A DNA stretch of 64,000 bases from Dyadobacter sp. CY261 (lineage in GTDB: Bacteria; Bacteroidota; Bacteroidia; Cytophagales; Spirosomataceae), in contig NZ_JAKCPW010000002.1 of assembly GCF_021440085.1 (NCBI RefSeq), forward strand, positions 496,001 through 560,000. The letters are read 5' to 3'. The notes under the pieces are model-generated. The model was given only the letters and a program-made list of their open reading frames with translations. It was not told the DNA's origin and ran no database searches. This document shows positions 18,985-27,103 of this stretch, one piece after another. Position numbers and translations under genes: made by a program. The first letter of the stretch is position 1. Every line of letters starts with the position of its first letter.

Positions 18985-19320
18985 TTACACCCCCTTTTTT
19001 TCGGCTAACAGCAGACGTAACTGATTTTCCAGGATTTTAATGTAGGTATCCTTGTCTATGTCGTTAAGCGATTCAGCGGAAAACTGTCCGGCGGCTTTGT
19101 GGCTGATAAGCTCCTGAACGGGGCGATCCGAAATAAGATCGGGTACAGTTGTGTGCAGAATTTCGGACAGTCGTTTCAAAGTATTGACGCTCGGATCGGT
19201 GCGCCCGGTTTCCAGTTCATTGTATTGTTCTTCATTGATGCCGAGTGACGATGCCACAGAAGTAACGGAATATCCTTTGCCTTCCCGTTTGGCGCGCAAG
19301 TTTCTTGCGAAAGCCTCCAT
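18985..19320 (-). CDS. XRE-family helix-turn-helix regulator
   Basis: DNA-binding protein of 111 residues. The N-terminal 65 residues form a Cro/C1-type HTH: LRAKREGKGYSVTSVASSLG, then EEQYNELETGRTDPS, then LKRLSEILHT. The C-terminal part (DIDKDTYIKILENQLRLLLAE) is a likely coiled-coil dimerisation helix. ATG 19320 is chosen; ATG 19371 would add an unusual YYLFCHHQQ segment. A TAnnTTTG box (TAGATTTG) at 19405-19412 suits either start. It converges with the barrel gene on its 3' side and sits between nuoA and nuoB. Whether it controls either is unknown. Confidence 0.8.
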   Translation of the reverse strand: MEAFARNLRAKREGKGYSVTSVASSLGINEEQYNELETGRTDPSVNTLKRLSEILHTTVPDLISDRPVQELISHKAAGQFSAESLNDIDKDTYIKILENQLRLLLAEKKGV

Positions 19321-19404
19321 AATGTTTTGTTGATGATGACAGAATAGGTAATAAGCCTGTAAAGTCGGCATTTTTTTAGTAACTGTCAATATAATTCAAT
19401 AAAA

Positions 19405-19412
19405 CAAATCTA
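19405..19412 (-). promoter_or_regulatory. candidate -7 box for the XRE regulator gene
   Basis: TAGATTTG on the minus strand matches TAnnTTTG and lies 34 to 85 bp upstream of the possible start codons of the XRE gene. Confidence 0.35.
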
Positions 19413-19501
19413 CCTTTTGATAAATTATAACTCTGGTTATCAGAATGTTATATATCCAGGTTAATGGCAAGTAATTGGAGGGTATTGAGTTGTCGGTGTG
19501 G

Positions 19502-19969
19502 CTACTTCTTATAACGCTCATTTACCTTCGCGTACAGATCCGCGGGGACGGGTGATTTGACTTCGGGGATTTGTGGTTTGGGTAAAACCCAGTCGAGGTA
19601 ACCTTTGGCCCAGGCGTAGGCGAGGCCCAAAATGAGAATGCCAATGAATACGGTCATTTCTGCCATAGCGAACCAGCCCCATTGGCCGTTCGTCTGCTCG
19701 ATGAGTTCCTTGCTACCGAATACTACCGACCACGGAAAAAGAAAGAGCAATTCTACTTCGAAAAGCACGAAAATCAACGCAACGACATAAAACCGTACGT
19801 TGAACTGAATGTTCGCATTACCCAGCGGCTCTTCGCCCGATTCGTAAGTCGCTAATTTCTCTTCATTGGGTTTATGCGGGCGCAGGAACTTCGCAATGGT
19901 CAGCATCAGGCCGAGCAGTATCAACGCTGCGATGATGAAAAGAAGAATATAACCGAAATCGGAAAGCAT
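19502..19969 (-). CDS. nuoA: NADH-quinone oxidoreductase subunit A
   Basis: Small membrane subunit of complex I. Three helices are seen (residues about 5-28, 60-90 and 95-120). The conserved quinone-channel loop YESGEEPLGNANIQFNVRFY sits between helices 1 and 2, followed by FEVELLFLFPW. The total of 155 residues is slightly long for the family because of a charged C-terminal tail. The ATG at 19969 is chosen; upstream residues to 20002 are not family-like. The start is 63 bp from the stop of the upstream TSUP gene. nuoB does not follow directly: about 1.4 kb with two other genes separates them. Confidence 0.94.
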   Translation of the reverse strand: MLSDFGYILLFIIAALILLGLMLTIAKFLRPHKPNEEKLATYESGEEPLGNANIQFNVRFYVVALIFVLFEVELLFLFPWSVVFGSKELIEQTNGQWGWFAMAEMTVFIGILILGLAYAWAKGYLDWVLPKPQIPEVKSPVPADLYAKVNERYKK

Positions 19970-20031
19970 GGTCTTGTGCCTGTTTTGTGCAAAACTAGGC
20001 AAAATGCGTCGGAAACCGAGTAGATCAACTA

Positions 20032-20913
20032 TTAAAAGCTCAACAGGATTGTCCGGATGCTCAACCCGATTACCAGCACGCCCACGAGCAGCATCAGTGG
20101 TTTGCGTTTGATCTTACCTACCAGCATCGCGCCGAATGGAGCTGCCATTACGCCGCCGACGATCAGGCCCAAAACAACTTTCCAGTTGTCGACACCCGTA
20201 AAAAGCATGAAAGTGATACCGCTCGCAAAGGCTACGGCAAATTCAGCCGCATTCACTGATCCGATTGTATAGCGCGGATCCCGGCCCTGTCCGAGCAAGG
20301 TAGAAGTGACGATTGGCCCCCAGCCGCCTCCGCCAATGGAATCAAGAAAACCACCCGTCGCCGCCAATACGCTGATGCGTTTTGTTTTATTCTTAATGAA
20401 GGTTTTTTGCAATGCCTTGCGGATGATGATCACGCCAAGTACCAGCATGTAGAACGCTATAAATGGCTTGATAAAATTGCCATCGATTACGTCTGCAAGC
20501 AGATATGCACCGGTTATAGCGCCTAACACCCCCGGAATCAGCAGGCTTTTGAAAAGTTTTTTATTGATATTCTTGAAACGGAAATGCGAGATTGCCGACG
20601 CACCGGTTGTGAACATTTCAGCAAAATGCACGCTGGCACTGCTTACTGCCGGTGTGACACCAAGACTTAGCAAAAATGAGTTGGAGGTAACCCCATACGC
20701 CATTCCCAATGCGCCGTCCACCAATTGTGCCGCCAAACCTACCAACACGTACAGCGCGAACTCGCCTGTGAGAAAACCTGTCACTTCTTCCGTATTAATC
20801 GCAATGACACCATTGGTGATCAACAAGCCAAGAAGCAGAAGAATGGCCGCGGCCGGAACAATATACCAGGTCGGAGACGAGGGCAGTTTGAGCGAGAGGA
20901 CTTTGGCGAGCAT
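20032..20913 (-). CDS. TSUP (TauE/SafE) family anion transporter
   Basis: Inner-membrane protein of 293 residues with eight or more helices. The two TauE/SafE half-repeats are visible, each with a glycine/proline-rich start: LVDGALGMAYGVTSNSFLLS with VSSASVHFAEM, then GFLDSIGGGGWGPIVTSTLL with IGSVNAAEFAVAFASG. Members move sulfite, sulfoacetate or similar organosulfur anions, but the substrate cannot be told here. ATG 20913 (MLAKVLSL) is chosen over a TTG three codons earlier. Two overlapping -7 boxes lie 37-53 bp upstream, so TSUP and possibly nuoA share this promoter. Confidence 0.88.
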   Translation of the reverse strand: MLAKVLSLKLPSSPTWYIVPAAAILLLLGLLITNGVIAINTEEVTGFLTGEFALYVLVGLAAQLVDGALGMAYGVTSNSFLLSLGVTPAVSSASVHFAEMFTTGASAISHFRFKNINKKLFKSLLIPGVLGAITGAYLLADVIDGNFIKPFIAFYMLVLGVIIIRKALQKTFIKNKTKRISVLAATGGFLDSIGGGGWGPIVTSTLLGQGRDPRYTIGSVNAAEFAVAFASGITFMLFTGVDNWKVVLGLIVGGVMAAPFGAMLVGKIKRKPLMLLVGVLVIGLSIRTILLSF

Positions 20914-20949
20914 TACCTTCAATTTTAGAATTTTGGAATATTAAGATTA

Positions 20950-20966
20950 CAAAAATAGCAAAACTA
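20950..20966 (-). promoter_or_regulatory. two adjacent candidate -7 boxes upstream of the TSUP gene
   Basis: The minus strand contains TAGTTTTG (20959-20966) and TATTTTTG (20950-20957), both exact TAnnTTTG matches, in an AT-rich leader. Confidence 0.4.
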
Positions 20967-21028
20967 TTTAATCTACGTAATTGATAGATTATTAAATTTT
21001 ACTTAAAGTGCATGCTTGCAATTCCTTT

Positions 21029-22168
21029 TCAGATTAGGCCTGTGACAAAATCGATGAAGTTGTCCTGATTGATCCAGTGGGTCGTGGCGTCGGGATAAGC
21101 TTCACGAAAAGCCTTGGGAAACTTGATTTTTGAGTCCTTCCATTTGAACTCATAGCCACTTAGTTTCTCATTGGCAACTTCGAGCCAATCCAGTTCCTGT
21201 TGGTCGTAAGTTCGCCAGAAATAGGTGAGTGGTGTTTTTCGGGAGTAGAAATTGAATTTCAGCCTTTCTGCAACAAGATAGTTCTCCCACAGGCTGCCAA
21301 TGTCGGTACGCTGGTTTATCGGAAGAAAATTGTTGATCAAAGCGTTGCGTATGCCATTGTCCAAAAAATACCATTTGGATGATTTGGTAACTTCCTTGCG
21401 CAAGTTTTTACTATATCCTCCCATACGGATAATGATAAAAATCTTCGAGAACAGATCCAGATATCTTTCGATGGTGTTTCTGTCAATCTGGAGAGTTTTT
21501 GCAAGTTCGTCATATGACACTTCCTGACCGGTTTGGTAGGCAACTAGTTGAAGCAGTTGCAACATTTTGTGCGAATAGCGAACTTGTTCAAACATCAAAA
21601 TATCTTTCAGCAAATAGCTACTGACAAGTTCCTTGAGGTAATCTGCCTTGGCGTCGGAAGTTTCCAGTTTTAAAACTTCGGGATAGCTACCATAAATAAG
21701 ACGCGTTTCCAGTTGCTGTTTAGTCTCAAGATAGTTCTCCTGCTCTGACAATTCCATTTGGGCCATTGGAAAGAGTTGATATCGAATTTGGCGGCCCACA
21801 AGCGGCTCGCCCGTCTTGTTAGACAATTCAAAAGCAGATGAACCACTCGCCAGGATAGTCAATTTGGGGAACGAGTCGATCAGCAGTTTCAGCGACTTGC
21901 CGATTTCCTGCACTACCTGTGCTTCATCGATAATGAGCAGGTCGATATCACTGACCCATCGCTGAAACGAAGCGACGCGTCTATCTGAAAGCAGCGCGGC
22001 AGAATCGATGTCTTCTGCATTCAGGAACAGTGATTTTCCGTCAAATTGTTGTTCTATTGTCCTCAGTAAGTATGTTTTTCCAACACGGCGCGCACCATAA
22101 AGAATTAATACCTTATTGGAATTTATTTTATCTAATATCTGGGAAATAATGAGCCTCGAAAAATCCAT
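21029..22168 (-). CDS. AAA-type ATPase with DUF4143 domain
   Basis: Predicted ATP-binding protein of 379 residues of the AAA_14/DUF4143 type. Walker A is YGARRVGKTYLL (about residues 24-32) and Walker B is DLLIIDEAQ (about 75-83); a sensor-like ASGSSAFEL follows. The C-terminal half has a winged-helix-like segment (YDELAKTLQIDRNTIERYLDLF) and a nuclease-fold-like end (FWRTYDQQELDWLEV, GYEFKWKDSK). These proteins are widespread in Bacteroidota and archaea; a role in DNA- or toxin-related processes has been suggested but is unproven. The ATG at 22168 is clear. The upstream 100 bp contain a nested palindrome that may be an operator or a small mobile element. Confidence 0.85.
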   Translation of the reverse strand: MDFSRLIISQILDKINSNKVLILYGARRVGKTYLLRTIEQQFDGKSLFLNAEDIDSAALLSDRRVASFQRWVSDIDLLIIDEAQVVQEIGKSLKLLIDSFPKLTILASGSSAFELSNKTGEPLVGRQIRYQLFPMAQMELSEQENYLETKQQLETRLIYGSYPEVLKLETSDAKADYLKELVSSYLLKDILMFEQVRYSHKMLQLLQLVAYQTGQEVSYDELAKTLQIDRNTIERYLDLFSKIFIIIRMGGYSKNLRKEVTKSSKWYFLDNGIRNALINNFLPINQRTDIGSLWENYLVAERLKFNFYSRKTPLTYFWRTYDQQELDWLEVANEKLSGYEFKWKDSKIKFPKAFREAYPDATTHWINQDNFIDFVTGLI

Positions 22169-22173
22169 TTTTT

Positions 22174-22269
22174 CGTAATTGGTTGAACCTATTCAACGAA
22201 TTTAGCTAAATTCGTTGAATTAACGCAACGAATTTAGCTAAATTCAGTAATTTGATGCAACCAATTACG
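22174..22269. repeat. nested palindromic element upstream of the DUF4143 ATPase gene
   Basis: A 96-bp unit bounded by a perfect 12-bp inverted repeat: CGTAATTGGTTG at 22174-22185 and CAACCAATTACG at 22258-22269. Inside are two copies of the 20-bp direct repeat CAACGAATTTAGCTAAATTC (22194-22213 and 22226-22245), spaced exactly 32 bp, about three helical turns. The core GAATTTAGCTAAATTC is itself a perfect palindrome; the first copy extends to a 30-bp perfect palindrome at 22191-22220. It fills the space between the nitrilase stop and the ATPase start. It could be a tandem operator for a dimeric regulator, or a MITE-like insertion. Confidence 0.85.
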
Positions 22270-22272
22270 GTT

Positions 22273-23214
22273 TTACAGCCAGACTACCTTTTGCTCCGAA
22301 ACATGCTTTCGCCCGATAATCTCCCCGTAGAGTTCCGGCCTACGGGCCTGAATGTAACGATGGCCTCCGGCAAGTTGAAGCTTTTCGGGGGTGAGCGTGG
22401 CAATGGTAAAACCATTATCCAGCTTCCGGCATTCAGCGATGATGTCGCCAAAAGGATCGATAATCATAGAGCAGCCGTTTTTCAACTGGTCGTCGTCCAT
22501 ACCAATCGGATTGGAGAAAATCGCGTAAATGGCATTGTCGTAGGCGCGGGCCGGAAGCCACTTCATAAGCCAGGCTCTGCCTTTGAGACCGTCGAATTCC
22601 TGGCGTAGCGTGGTGGGGTCGGCTTCGCGGTTTTGCCAAAGTTGCGGATCGACAAAACCGGCTCCCGGACGCGTGGAAGGCGTGCACATCGTTACGTGGG
22701 GCATAAAGACAATGTCGGCCCCCAGCAGTTTTGTGGCCCTTACGTTTTCAACAATGTTGTTGTCGTAGCAGATCAGGATGCCGCATTTCCAGCCAAACAA
22801 ATCAAAAACCACATACTGATCGCCCGGTGTCAGATGCGGATTGATGAAAGGGTGCAGTTTACGGTATTTGGCAACCAGGCCGTTTTTGTCGACGCATACA
22901 TATGCTTTGTACATTTTGTCATCCGCATCTTTTTCGAATAGTCCGGCCAGCACGACGATGTTGTGCTCAGCAGCGATGTCCTGTAATGTGCGGATGCTGG
23001 GCCCGTCGGGAATGAGTTCTGCTACTTCAAGCAGTTGCTCTTTCGATAAATGCCTGGCAAAAGTGTAGCCGGTGATCGAGCATTCATGGAATGCGATAAC
23101 CTGAGCGCCTTCCCGGGCGGCTTCACCGGCTATCTGGCGGATGACAGCAAGATTATAGTCCTTGTCGCCGCTTTTGTTTTCAAATTGAGCAGTAGCAATT
23201 TTGATTGGTTCCAT
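22273..23214 (-). CDS. nitrilase/carbon-nitrogen hydrolase family protein
   Basis: Cytoplasmic C-N hydrolase of 313 residues that would split an amide or nitrile. The catalytic triad is complete: E44 in AFHECSITGY, K119 in KYRKLHPF and C149 in GILICYDNN. The insert around residues 170-215 (VTMCTPSTRPGAGFVDPQLW) is longer than in NIT1/NIT2 types, so the substrate is open. ATG 23214 is used; a TTG two codons earlier is also possible. It lies 71 bp downstream of the AraC regulator gene on the same strand. A -7 box lies at 23231-23238, inside that gap. Confidence 0.88.
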   Translation of the reverse strand: MEPIKIATAQFENKSGDKDYNLAVIRQIAGEAAREGAQVIAFHECSITGYTFARHLSKEQLLEVAELIPDGPSIRTLQDIAAEHNIVVLAGLFEKDADDKMYKAYVCVDKNGLVAKYRKLHPFINPHLTPGDQYVVFDLFGWKCGILICYDNNIVENVRATKLLGADIVFMPHVTMCTPSTRPGAGFVDPQLWQNREADPTTLRQEFDGLKGRAWLMKWLPARAYDNAIYAIFSNPIGMDDDQLKNGCSMIIDPFGDIIAECRKLDNGFTIATLTPEKLQLAGGHRYIQARRPELYGEIIGRKHVSEQKVVWL

Positions 23215-23230
23215 AGCCAAGTTTTTTACT

Positions 23231-23238
23231 CAAAGCTA
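23231..23238 (-). promoter_or_regulatory. candidate -7 box for the nitrilase gene
   Basis: TAGCTTTG on the minus strand, 17 bp from the ATG at 23214, matches TAnnTTTG. It implies a very short leader and transcription independent of the AraC gene. Confidence 0.4.
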
Positions 23239-23285
23239 GTTCCCAAAATATAAGTTGTATTGTACAAACCCGACAAGGGGAAAAA

Positions 23286-24092
23286 TTACCGGCTAATCTG
23301 TATCAAATTGGCAGCCAGTAAATTCTGTGGACTGAGATATTGCCCGGGTGTCAGTCCTGAAAGGTTCTTCATCTCCCTGATCAGGTGCGCCTGATCGAAA
23401 AAGCCCGATTCGCAGGCAACGCCGGCCAGCGAAAGGTCTCCTGGTTTACGACGCAGCATTTTCAGCGCATATTGCATGCGGGTAATGCCCGCGTAACGTT
23501 TGGGTGAAATCCCGATGTATTCTTCAAACTTGCGTTGCAGCTGTCTTTCTGTAACGCCGGCGAGTGCTATGAGCCTGGAAACAGGGACCAGACCATTTTC
23601 TGCATGGATGAAGGAAATGGTATTAGCGACCAATTTACCACCGGAAGTACTGTCTTGCAATTGGGATATCAGAAATGTTTCGACTGTCCGAATCTTGTCG
23701 GAAACAGTGGTTGCAACAGCGACTTTGTCGGCAAGAGGCTCTGCATTGCGTACGTACAGCTCATCGCAGCCAATGATCTGGTTTCTCAGTTCCGATGCAG
23801 GAACCCTGAATAGTGCAGCCGCCCCGAAAGGATGAAGCACCGCAATCAGCAACCGAATCTTTCCGCTGGCATGCACATTACGGAAGGTGTCTAGTTGTCC
23901 ATACAGAAAGCTTGCAGGAAGCCGGGTATTACCCTGCGAAATCGTGGACTCGTAGGATAGCGGGTCGCCATAGTTAAAGACAACGCCTGTATTTCCGTCT
24001 GAAAAGATGCGCATCACCGCATTTCGGTCGGTTTCAATGACCAAAAAATGCCGGACGATGCCGGAAAGCAAAGGTGTTGGTTTGATTTGCAT
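23286..24092 (-). CDS. AraC-family transcriptional regulator
   Basis: Regulator of 268 residues. The N-terminal half is a cupin-like ligand domain of the DUF6597 type (FLVIETDRNAVMRIFSDGNTG, then NYGDPLSYES). The C-terminal half holds the two AraC HTH motifs: SRLIALAGVTERQLQRKFEE, then LAGVACESGFFDQAHLIREM ending GLTPGQYL. ATG 24092 is preferred; it follows the thiF stop codon (24095-24097) by two bases, so translation may be coupled to the thiamin operon. Its targets are unknown; the adjacent nitrilase gene is a natural candidate. Confidence 0.88.
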   Translation of the reverse strand: MQIKPTPLLSGIVRHFLVIETDRNAVMRIFSDGNTGVVFNYGDPLSYESTISQGNTRLPASFLYGQLDTFRNVHASGKIRLLIAVLHPFGAAALFRVPASELRNQIIGCDELYVRNAEPLADKVAVATTVSDKIRTVETFLISQLQDSTSGGKLVANTISFIHAENGLVPVSRLIALAGVTERQLQRKFEEYIGISPKRYAGITRMQYALKMLRRKPGDLSLAGVACESGFFDQAHLIREMKNLSGLTPGQYLSPQNLLAANLIQISR

Positions 24093-24094
24093 GG

Positions 24095-25144
24095 TTACCA
24101 ATGCTGCGCCCAGAAACTTCGACCTTCGTAGCCGCTTTGAGCTAGTAATTTGGCGGCTTGCAGGCTGCGTTTGCCACTGTTGCAGTAAAAAACAACCGTT
24201 TTACCGGAAGGAAAGTTACAGATACTTTCCGGGATTTCGGATAACGGGATGTTTTCGCCACCAAAATTATCAGCTTCAAATTCATTGTATTCTCTCACAT
24301 CCACAAGCAAAATCTGGTCGGGAACCGATTCCTGCAAAACTTCGAATTCCTCGTACGACATTTCGTGTATGGCTTCTGCAACCGGCTTGTTCGATGCCGA
24401 TACATTACGAGATCTGGCAGGAATTGCAGCTTCTGAACGGGAAAACTGAAAAATGGTATGGTTATTAGAAAGTGTGTTGATTACCAATAACTTCCCTGAC
24501 AATGGCTCGCCAATACCGGCAATGATTTTGATCGCTTCATTGGCCATATAAGTCCCGATAATGCCGGGTAACACGCCCATAACTCCGGCTTCGGCGCAAT
24601 TGTCGCCTTCTTCTGCGTCCGGGAAAAGGCACCGGTAGGTTGGGCCTTCATTATAATTAAATACAGAAACCTGCCCTTCGAAACGCAGAATGGACCCAAA
24701 AACAAATGGTTTCCCCAATTCTACACAAAAATCATTGACCAGGTAACGCGTTTCAAAGTTGTCGGAACCGTCGATTACCAGGTCGTAAGCGCCCAATAAA
24801 TCGGCTGCGTTTTCAGCATTCAGCCTGTCGGGATAAGCTGTGAGCCGTACGAACGGATTGAGCAATGAAAGCTTTTCGACAGCCGTAATGGCCTTATTTT
24901 TCCCTATATCATCGGCCGAATACAGTATTTGCCGGTGTAGGTTTGTCAGGTCGACAATATCATCGTCAATAATCCCGATTTCGCCCACGCCAGCCGCCAC
25001 CAGGTATTGCAGCACCGGGCAGCCAAGACCGCCCGCGCCCACAACTGCAACTTTGCCCGCCGCCAACCTTTCCTGGCCTGCAAGGCCCATTTCCGGCATG
25101 ATAATCTGCCTGGCATATCGTTTGCGCTCGATGGGGGTGAACAT
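24095..25144 (-). CDS. thiF: ThiF/MoeB-type adenylyltransferase with C-terminal rhodanese domain
   Basis: Activates the C-terminal GG of the sulfur carrier ThiS by adenylation and probably passes sulfur to it. The E1-like domain has the nucleotide loop VAVVGAGGLGCPVLQYL (about residues 32-48), the R-x-x-L-type Arg in NLHRQILYS, DGSDNFETRYLVND, and CAEAGVMGVLPG. The last ~100 residues are a rhodanese domain with active-site Cys in VVFYCNSGKRSLQAA. The zinc CXXC pairs of E. coli ThiF and MoeB are not evident. Position at the end of the thi operon supports ThiF rather than MoeB. The ATG at 25144 follows an octamer-repeat hairpin after thiH. Confidence 0.9.
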   Translation of the reverse strand: MFTPIERKRYARQIIMPEMGLAGQERLAAGKVAVVGAGGLGCPVLQYLVAAGVGEIGIIDDDIVDLTNLHRQILYSADDIGKNKAITAVEKLSLLNPFVRLTAYPDRLNAENAADLLGAYDLVIDGSDNFETRYLVNDFCVELGKPFVFGSILRFEGQVSVFNYNEGPTYRCLFPDAEEGDNCAEAGVMGVLPGIIGTYMANEAIKIIAGIGEPLSGKLLVINTLSNNHTIFQFSRSEAAIPARSRNVSASNKPVAEAIHEMSYEEFEVLQESVPDQILLVDVREYNEFEADNFGGENIPLSEIPESICNFPSGKTVVFYCNSGKRSLQAAKLLAQSGYEGRSFWAQHW

Positions 25145-25152
25145 GGGGGTTT

Positions 25153-25238
25153 TGAATGATTGAATGATTGAATGATTGAATGAGTGAATGAGTGAATACC
25201 TGAATAATAACTAAGATATTCAGTCATTCACTCATTCA
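25153..25238. repeat. octamer tandem repeat and hairpin between thiH and thiF
   Basis: Three copies of TGAATGAT (25153-25176) and two of TGAATGAG (25177-25192) are followed by TGAATA. The segment 25177-25198 pairs with 25217-25238 as a 22-bp stem with one mismatch and an 18-nt loop. The thiH stop codon (25228-25230) lies inside the right arm. It could act as a weak terminator or mRNA-processing site that lowers thiF expression. Confidence 0.8.
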
Positions 25239-26346
25239 AAATTAAACCCGCGTCCCAATCCTTCCAAACGGCCTCATAGCCTGCTCCGCGGATCATCTGT
25301 GCAATTTCGGCGGGGCTTCTATCGTCGGAAATCTCAAACTGTTCCAGTGATTCCGGTTCGACAGCGTAGCCACCCGGGTTGGTTTTAGAACCGGCGCTGA
25401 TGGATGTTACACCCAATTGAATGCAATGGTTCCTGAATTTCTCGGATTCGCGTGTGGACAGCGACAGTTCCACTTCCTCGTTGAAGATCCTATAAGCACA
25501 GATTAGTTGCACCAGTTCGCGGTCGTTCATCTCGACTTTCGGTTCCAATCCGCCCGAAAACGGTCGCAGTCTCGGGAAAGAGAGACTGTAACGTGTCTGC
25601 CAATACTTTTTTTCGAGATAATGCAAATGCAAGGCGGTGAAAAAGCTGTCGGTGCGCCAATCTTCCAGACCGATCAATACGCCTAGCCCCATTTTGTGAA
25701 TACCTGCTTTTCCCAGTCTGTCGGGTGTTTCGAGGCGGTAATTGAAATTGGCTTTTTTGCCTTTGGGGTGGTGCTTGCGGTAGTCATCCTGATGGTAAGT
25801 TTCCTGGTAAACCAGGACAGAATGGAGACCCAGCGGAATCAGTTCTTCGTATTCGTGCTGATCCAGCGGCTGCACTTCCATCGAAACCTGCGCGAAATGA
25901 GGGCGGATCATTTCCAATACTTTTTTGAAATAGGCCACATGTACCGTTTGGTTTGCCTCACCGGTTACGAGGAGCACATGTTCATAACCCATGGATTTGA
26001 TCACTTCCATTTCTTGCAGTATTTCGGTATCCGTCAAAGTGCGCCGACGCACTTTGTTGTCCAGACTGAATCCACAATAAGTGCAGATATTGGTGCACTC
26101 GTTGGAAAGGTACAACGGCACATACATTTGAATGGTTTTGCCAAAACGTTTTTGTGTGAGCTGGTGGCTCAGCTTTGCCATTGGTTCCAGAAACGCCTCA
26201 GCGGACGGAGAAATGAGTGCCTTAAAATCTTCCAACGTTCTTTTAGGCGATATTAATGCCCTTTGCACATCCGCCGCCGTCTTGGAATAAATGCTTTCCC
26301 TGACGTCATCCCACTCATATCGTGCAAATTCTTCCTTAAAGCTCAT
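25228..26346 (-). CDS. thiH: 2-iminoacetate synthase
   Basis: Radical-SAM enzyme that cleaves tyrosine to dehydroglycine and p-cresol for thiazole synthesis under anaerobic or aerobic conditions. The cluster motif CX3CX2C is at C84, C88 and C91 ([12 protein letters not shown]). [20 protein letters not shown] and the C-terminal [15 protein letters not shown] are family signatures. Length 372 residues is normal. The ATG at 26346 overlaps the end of thiG by 11 bp, showing operon structure. Presence of ThiH rather than the glycine oxidase ThiO indicates the tyrosine-dependent route. Confidence 0.95.
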   Translation of the reverse strand: MSFKEEFARYEWDDVRESIYSKTAADVQRALISPKRTLEDFKALISPSAEAFLEPMAKLSHQLTQKRFGKTIQMYVPLYLSNECTNICTYCGFSLDNKVRRRTLTDTEILQEMEVIKSMGYEHVLLVTGEANQTVHVAYFKKVLEMIRPHFAQVSMEVQPLDQHEYEELIPLGLHSVLVYQETYHQDDYRKHHPKGKKANFNYRLETPDRLGKAGIHKMGLGVLIGLEDWRTDSFFTALHLHYLEKKYWQTRYSLSFPRLRPFSGGLEPKVEMNDRELVQLICAYRIFNEEVELSLSTRESEKFRNHCIQLGVTSISAGSKTNPGGYAVEPESLEQFEISDDRSPAEIAQMIRGAGYEAVWKDWDAGLILNE

Positions 26347-27103
26347 CCAGAAATGCGGTTAGTGGGCTGCTGGCTGTTGCCAGATTTCCCTGTAATCCTA
26401 ATCTTGCTTCGAATGCCATTCTCCCCGCCTGAACTGCCAGCCTGAATGCCTCCGCCATAGCCACCGGATCACCGGCGACTGCGATAGCGGTATTCACCAG
26501 CACTGCATCTGCTCCGATCTCCATCGCTTTTGCCGCGTCCGAGGGCGCTCCGATGCCGGCGTCGACTACCACGGGTATATTGCTTTGTTCAATAATAATT
26601 TCAAGGAAATCGATGGTTTTTAAGCCCTTATTGCTGCCAATGGGTGAACCTAGTGGCATAACCGCCGCTGCACCGGCTTCTTCCAGCCGTTTACATAATA
26701 CCGGATCGGCGTGGATATAGGGCAGTATCACAAAGCCCATTTTTGCCAGTTCCTCAGTCGCTTTCAATGTCTCGATAGGATCGGGGAGGAGGTACTTGGG
26801 ATCAGGGTGGATTTCCAGTTTAAGCCAGTTGGTTTCCAGTGCTTCCCGTGCAAGCTGTGCGGCAAAAACGGCCTCTTTGGCCGTGCGTACGCCTGAGGTG
26901 TTGGGTAGCAGGTTGATGTGGGTATGCGCAAGATGGCGGAGGATATCGTCACTCGCGTGGTGTATATCCACGCGCCGCAGTGCCACCGTCACCAGTTCGG
27001 AGCCGGAAGCAAGCAAGGCTTCCTCCATCACCTTCGCCGAACTGAACTTGCCGGTGCCGGTGAAAAGGCGCGATGAGAATGTTTTATCAGCAATGGTCAG
27101 CAT
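26336..27103 (-). CDS. thiG: thiazole synthase
   Basis: Joins DXP, dehydroglycine and sulfur from ThiS thiocarboxylate to form the thiazole phosphate. A TIM-barrel of 255 residues with the family segments [12 protein letters not shown] at the start, the Schiff-base Lys in [18 protein letters not shown] (near residue 95), [17 protein letters not shown], and [23 protein letters not shown]. The ATG at 27103 overlaps the thiE stop by 7 bp; the 3' end overlaps thiH by 11 bp. Tight overlaps suggest translational coupling along the operon. Confidence 0.96.
   Translation of the reverse strand: MLTIADKTFSSRLFTGTGKFSSAKVMEEALLASGSELVTVALRRVDIHHASDDILRHLAHTHINLLPNTSGVRTAKEAVFAAQLAREALETNWLKLEIHPDPKYLLPDPIETLKATEELAKMGFVILPYIHADPVLCKRLEEAGAAAVMPLGSPIGSNKGLKTIDFLEIIIEQSNIPVVVDAGIGAPSDAAKAMEIGADAVLVNTAIAVAGDPVAMAEAFRLAVQAGRMAFEARLGLQGNLATASSPLTAFLDEL

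Noticed and set aside
24095..25144. MoeB (molybdopterin) instead of ThiF
   Set aside because: No molybdenum-cofactor genes are nearby, while thiS, thiG, thiH and thiC are in the same operon; the domain pattern fits both, so context decides.
25153..25241. Possible CRISPR array from the TGAATGA repeats
   Set aside because: Units are contiguous 8-mers without spacers and form one hairpin; no cas genes are nearby.
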